DNA of 53,761 nt, from contig JANYLR010000061.1 of the NCBI GenBank assembly GCA_025363715.1, forward strand, positions 1-53,761. Reading direction: 5' to 3'. The translations under genes and the position numbers were made by a program. The notes under the pieces are model-generated. The model searched no databases and was not told where the DNA came from. It saw only the letters and a program-made list of their open reading frames with translations. The stretch is from Holophagaceae bacterium. Its GTDB lineage: Bacteria > Acidobacteriota > Holophagae > Holophagales > Holophagaceae. This document shows, in pieces, positions 51,136 through 53,761 of the stretch. How positions within the stretch are numbered: position 1 is the first letter of the stretch; each line of letters starts with the position of its first letter.

Positions 51136-53761
51136 ATGCTGCGCATCAACCAACTCGCCAAAGAGCTCGGAGTCGCCAATCAGGAGGTCATTGAGGCCTG
51201 CGAGAAGCGTCTGGGCCTCCAGGGGAAGAGCCACAGCTCCAACCTCACCGATGACCAGGCGGATCAATTGCGCCGCGGCTTCCAGGGCAAGACCAAGGGA
51301 GAGCCGGAATCGGCCCCCCTCGCCCTGCACAAGCCCTCGGCAGCCGTCAGAGTGGTCAAGGGTCCAACCCCGTCCCACGCTGCCCCGGTCGAGCCGCAGC
51401 CCGAGCCCCCCAAGCCTGCGCCTGCGGTGCTGGTGAAGAAGGCAGAGCCCAAGCCGGAACCTGCCCCGCCCGTGGCACCCAGCCCCGAGGTACAGGTGGC
51501 CCCTCCCGTCGTCCTCGAGGCACCCGTCGCTTCGGCGGCCCCAGTGGCCCCGCCAGCCCCCGTGGTTGAAGCCCCGGCCCCGGTGGCCGTGGTGCCTGCA
51601 GCCCCGGAACCCGTCCAGGAGACTTTCTCCCGGCTCAAGGTGTCCACGGCCCCGGCTGCCCCCGCGCCCCGCGAGGACAAGCCGGCCCGCTTCATCCAGC
51701 TGCCTCAGGCCCGCCCCGCAGGCGGGGCCCCGCCGCGCCCGGCCCAGCCCTCTGGCCCCGGTTCCAGCCCCCCCGCTTCGGCCTCTGGCCCCCGCCCCGA
51801 GGCGGGCGCCCGGCCCATCGTCCAGCGGCCCGGCCAGTCCCCCAGCAATGTCCAGCGTTCCGGCATGCCGCAGAAAGAGAAGGCGGTCCTGCAGATGGCG
51901 ACCAACACGGGCCGCGGCGAAGTGCGGCACGAACCCCTGGTGCCCATCACACCCAGCCGCCGGCCCTACATTCCGCCCGCCATCACCGAGATGCGCACGG
52001 ACCAGGGTTATAGCCGCATCAAGACTTCGGACGCCCCGGCCCCCGTTCAAAGGTCGCAGGAACCCGCCCGCTACATCCAGCTACCCCAGGCCCGCCCGGC
52101 GCCCGGCAGTCGTCCCAGCGGCCCCGGCGGACGCCCCAGTGGGCCCGGTGGTCCCGGCAGCCGCCCCAGTGGTCCCGGCAGTCGCCCCGGTGGCCCCGGA
52201 GCCCGGCCCGGTGGACCCGGCGGTCGCCCCGGCATGGGTTCCCGTCCCGGCGGCCCTGGCCGCGGCCCCTCCATCCCGGCCACCGGTCCCATCGATCCCA
52301 ACAGCCAGAAGGGTCCCGGTCGCGGCGCCCATGTGGGTGGCAAGAAGAAGAAGGGTGGCTACGTCCGGAGCAAGGAAGAGGAACTGGACCTCAAGCTCCG
52401 CCAGCCCCGCTCCCGCGCCCAGCAGGTGGCCAGCGAATACATCGATGAGGAAATCGGCATCGTCTTGCTGTCCGAAGGTGTGACGGTCAAGGAACTGGCC
52501 GAGAAGTGCAGTCGCCCCGCCAAGGACGTCGTCGCCAAGCTGCTCCACCGCGGTATCTTCGCCACCATCAACCAGCCCCTCGATACCGAAATGGCCAAGG
52601 AGATCGCCCGCGAATTCGGCTTCCTGGCCGATATCGTCACCTTCGAAGAGGACGTGCAGATCTCGGCGGATGAATCCGGTGAGGTGCAGGGCGAGAAGCG
52701 GCCCCGTCCCCCGGTCGTCACCATCATGGGCCACGTGGATCACGGCAAGACCTCGCTGCTCGACGCCATCCGCAAGACCAAGGTGGCCGCTGGCGAAGCC
52801 GGCGGCATCACCCAGCACGTGGGCGCCTACCATGTGGACGTGAAGGATCCCAACACCGGCGAAATGCGTCAGGTGGTCTTCCTCGATACGCCTGGCCACG
52901 AAGCCTTCACCAAGATGCGCGCCCGGGGCGCCAAGGTAACGGACATCGCCATCCTGGTGGTAGCCGCCGATGATGGCGTCATGCCCCAGACCGTGGAATC
53001 CATCAACCACGCCAAGGCCGCCGATGTGCCCCTCTTGATCGCGATCAACAAAATCGACAAGCCCGGCGCCAACCCAGACAAGGTCCAGCAAGGCCTCCTC
53101 CAGCACAGCGTCCAGACCGAGGCCTACGGCGGCGACGTGCCCGCTGTCCTGGTGAGCGCGAAGACCAAGCAGGGCCTTGATGAACTACTCGAGACCATCC
53201 TGCTGGTGGCGGATATGAAGGAACTGAAGGCGGTTTATGATTGTCCCGCCGCTGGATCCATCATCGAAGGCCGGCTCGACCGCGGCCGGGGCCCCGTGGC
53301 CACGGTGCTCGTGCAGCGCGGCACCCTCAAGGCCGGCGACATCTTCGTGGCCGGTGCCACCATGGGCCGCGTCCGTGCCATGTTCGACGACCTGGGCCGC
53401 AAGGTCACCGAAGTGGGTCCTTCCAGTGCCGTGCAGATCCTCGGTTTCGAAGAAGTGCCCAGCGCCGGTGACAACTTCCAGGTAGTGGAAGACGAGGCCA
53501 AGGCCCGCACCATCGCGACCTTCCGCCAGGAGAAGGCCAAGCAGGCAGCCCACCAGAAGCAGCGCGCCACCCTGGAAACCCTGTTCAGCACCATCAAGGA
53601 CGGCCAGGTCAAGGAGCTCGCGCTCATCATCAAGGCCGATACCCAGGGTTCCGTGGAATCCCTGATCGGTCAGCTGGAACGCCTCAGCACCGACAAGGTC
53701 CGGGTACGCATCATCCACAGCGCCGCCGGCACCGTCACCGAGAACGATGTGCTGCTTGCCG
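51136..53761 (+). CDS. infB: Translation initiation factor IF-2, 3'-truncated by the window edge
   Basis: 875 codons are present; the gene continues past the window. An N-terminal IF2_N domain ([20 protein letters not shown]) is followed by about 300 residues of Pro/Ala-rich and Gly/Pro/Arg-rich disordered linker, including many RPGGPG-like units (52100-52270). A second IF2_N-like domain precedes the GTPase: P-loop [12 protein letters not shown], switch [16 protein letters not shown] and SAKTKQG. Domain II and the start of domain III are visible before the edge. It recruits fMet-tRNA to the 30S subunit. The long linker is typical of high-GC genomes. Confidence 0.97.
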   Translation, partial: MLRINQLAKELGVANQEVIEACEKRLGLQGKSHSSNLTDDQADQLRRGFQGKTKGEPESAPLALHKPSAAVRVVKGPTPSHAAPVEPQPEPPKPAPAVLVKKAEPKPEPAPPVAPSPEVQVAPPVVLEAPVASAAPVAPPAPVVEAPAPVAVVPAAPEPVQETFSRLKVSTAPAAPAPREDKPARFIQLPQARPAGGAPPRPAQPSGPGSSPPASASGPRPEAGARPIVQRPGQSPSNVQRSGMPQKEKAVLQMATNTGRGEVRHEPLVPITPSRRPYIPPAITEMRTDQGYSRIKTSDAPAPVQRSQEPARYIQLPQARPAPGSRPSGPGGRPSGPGGPGSRPSGPGSRPGGPGARPGGPGGRPGMGSRPGGPGRGPSIPATGPIDPNSQKGPGRGAHVGGKKKKGGYVRSKEEELDLKLRQPRSRAQQVASEYIDEEIGIVLLSEGVTVKELAEKCSRPAKDVVAKLLHRGIFATINQPLDTEMAKEIAREFGFLADIVTFEEDVQISADESGEVQGEKRPRPPVVTIMGHVDHGKTSLLDAIRKTKVAAGEAGGITQHVGAYHVDVKDPNTGEMRQVVFLDTPGHEAFTKMRARGAKVTDIAILVVAADDGVMPQTVESINHAKAADVPLLIAINKIDKPGANPDKVQQGLLQHSVQTEAYGGDVPAVLVSAKTKQGLDELLETILLVADMKELKAVYDCPAAGSIIEGRLDRGRGPVATVLVQRGTLKAGDIFVAGATMGRVRAMFDDLGRKVTEVGPSSAVQILGFEEVPSAGDNFQVVEDEAKARTIATFRQEKAKQAAHQKQRATLETLFSTIKDGQVKELALIIKADTQGSVESLIGQLERLSTDKVRVRIIHSAAGTVTENDVLLA

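Noticed and set aside
52081..52300. Repeat array in infB
   Set aside because: Gly/Pro/Arg-rich coding repeats of the IF-2 linker, not an independent element.

Overview
This is a GC-rich, gene-dense bacterial chromosome segment with signal-peptide and lipoprotein genes, an outer-membrane beta-barrel protein and no Gram-positive features. The gene set suggests a Gram-negative soil or sediment bacterium, and my best guess is Acidobacteriota, class Holophagae (Geothrix/Holophaga-like). The evidence for that guess is the codon bias, a di-heme lipoprotein, M13 and M16 peptidases, SAM-I riboswitches on methionine operons and cobalamin-dependent MetH. It is inferred from style and was not searched. 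I saw no rRNA, tRNA, CRISPR array, prophage or intact insertion sequence.

Layout. 1-3.5 kb: the 3' part of a secreted unknown protein, then a cysteine-synthase-like PLP enzyme overlapping an orphan 2-oxoacid dehydrogenase E1-beta gene. 3.5-11.8 kb: an apparent exopolysaccharide locus. It holds a divergent ChbG/YdjC-type deacetylase, a secreted TPR + glycosidase-like + CBM9-like protein, a TPR + outer-membrane barrel protein, a lone receiver domain, a HEAT-repeat membrane protein and a processive GT2 synthase. The parts resemble a rearranged Pga system. 11.8-17.9 kb: a SAM-I riboswitch followed by a homocysteine methyltransferase/MTHFR fusion, a 2Fe-2S ferredoxin and MetH. Two different inverted-repeat elements flank the ferredoxin gene.

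17.9-23 kb (minus strand): an OmpR-type regulator and hybrid histidine kinase, an FHA-TM-lytic transglycosylase fusion, and a SHOCT lipoprotein. 23.1-27.3 kb: an RCC1-repeat lipoprotein followed by a 914-residue lipoprotein that looks like the calcium-binding and pore-forming part of binary-toxin B components / anthrax protective antigen. It includes an alternating amphipathic beta-hairpin. I consider this the most unusual object here. 27.3-31.3 kb: a second, nearly identical SAM-I aptamer with a very clear intrinsic terminator, controlling metY, an acetyl-type metA (Glu111) and an aspartate kinase. Together the two riboswitch operons cover aspartate phosphorylation, homoserine acetylation, sulfhydrylation and homocysteine methylation.

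31.3-41 kb: small accessory genes and scars. These include an SDR, a DUF937/YidB protein, a GlsB/YeaQ membrane protein, a truncated DUF4126 gene, a perfect 22-bp inverted repeat, an M13 peptidase, a 271-bp structured repeat element, an isochorismatase-like hydrolase, a di-heme lipoprotein, a uracil-DNA-glycosylase-like protein and a soluble chemoreceptor. 41-53.8 kb: a two-domain M16 peptidase, an S4/RluA pseudouridine synthase with a long repetitive basic tail, pterin dehydratase, a FabG-like SDR, a lone receiver protein, FolD, and the conserved rimP-nusA-infB operon. infB runs off the right edge.
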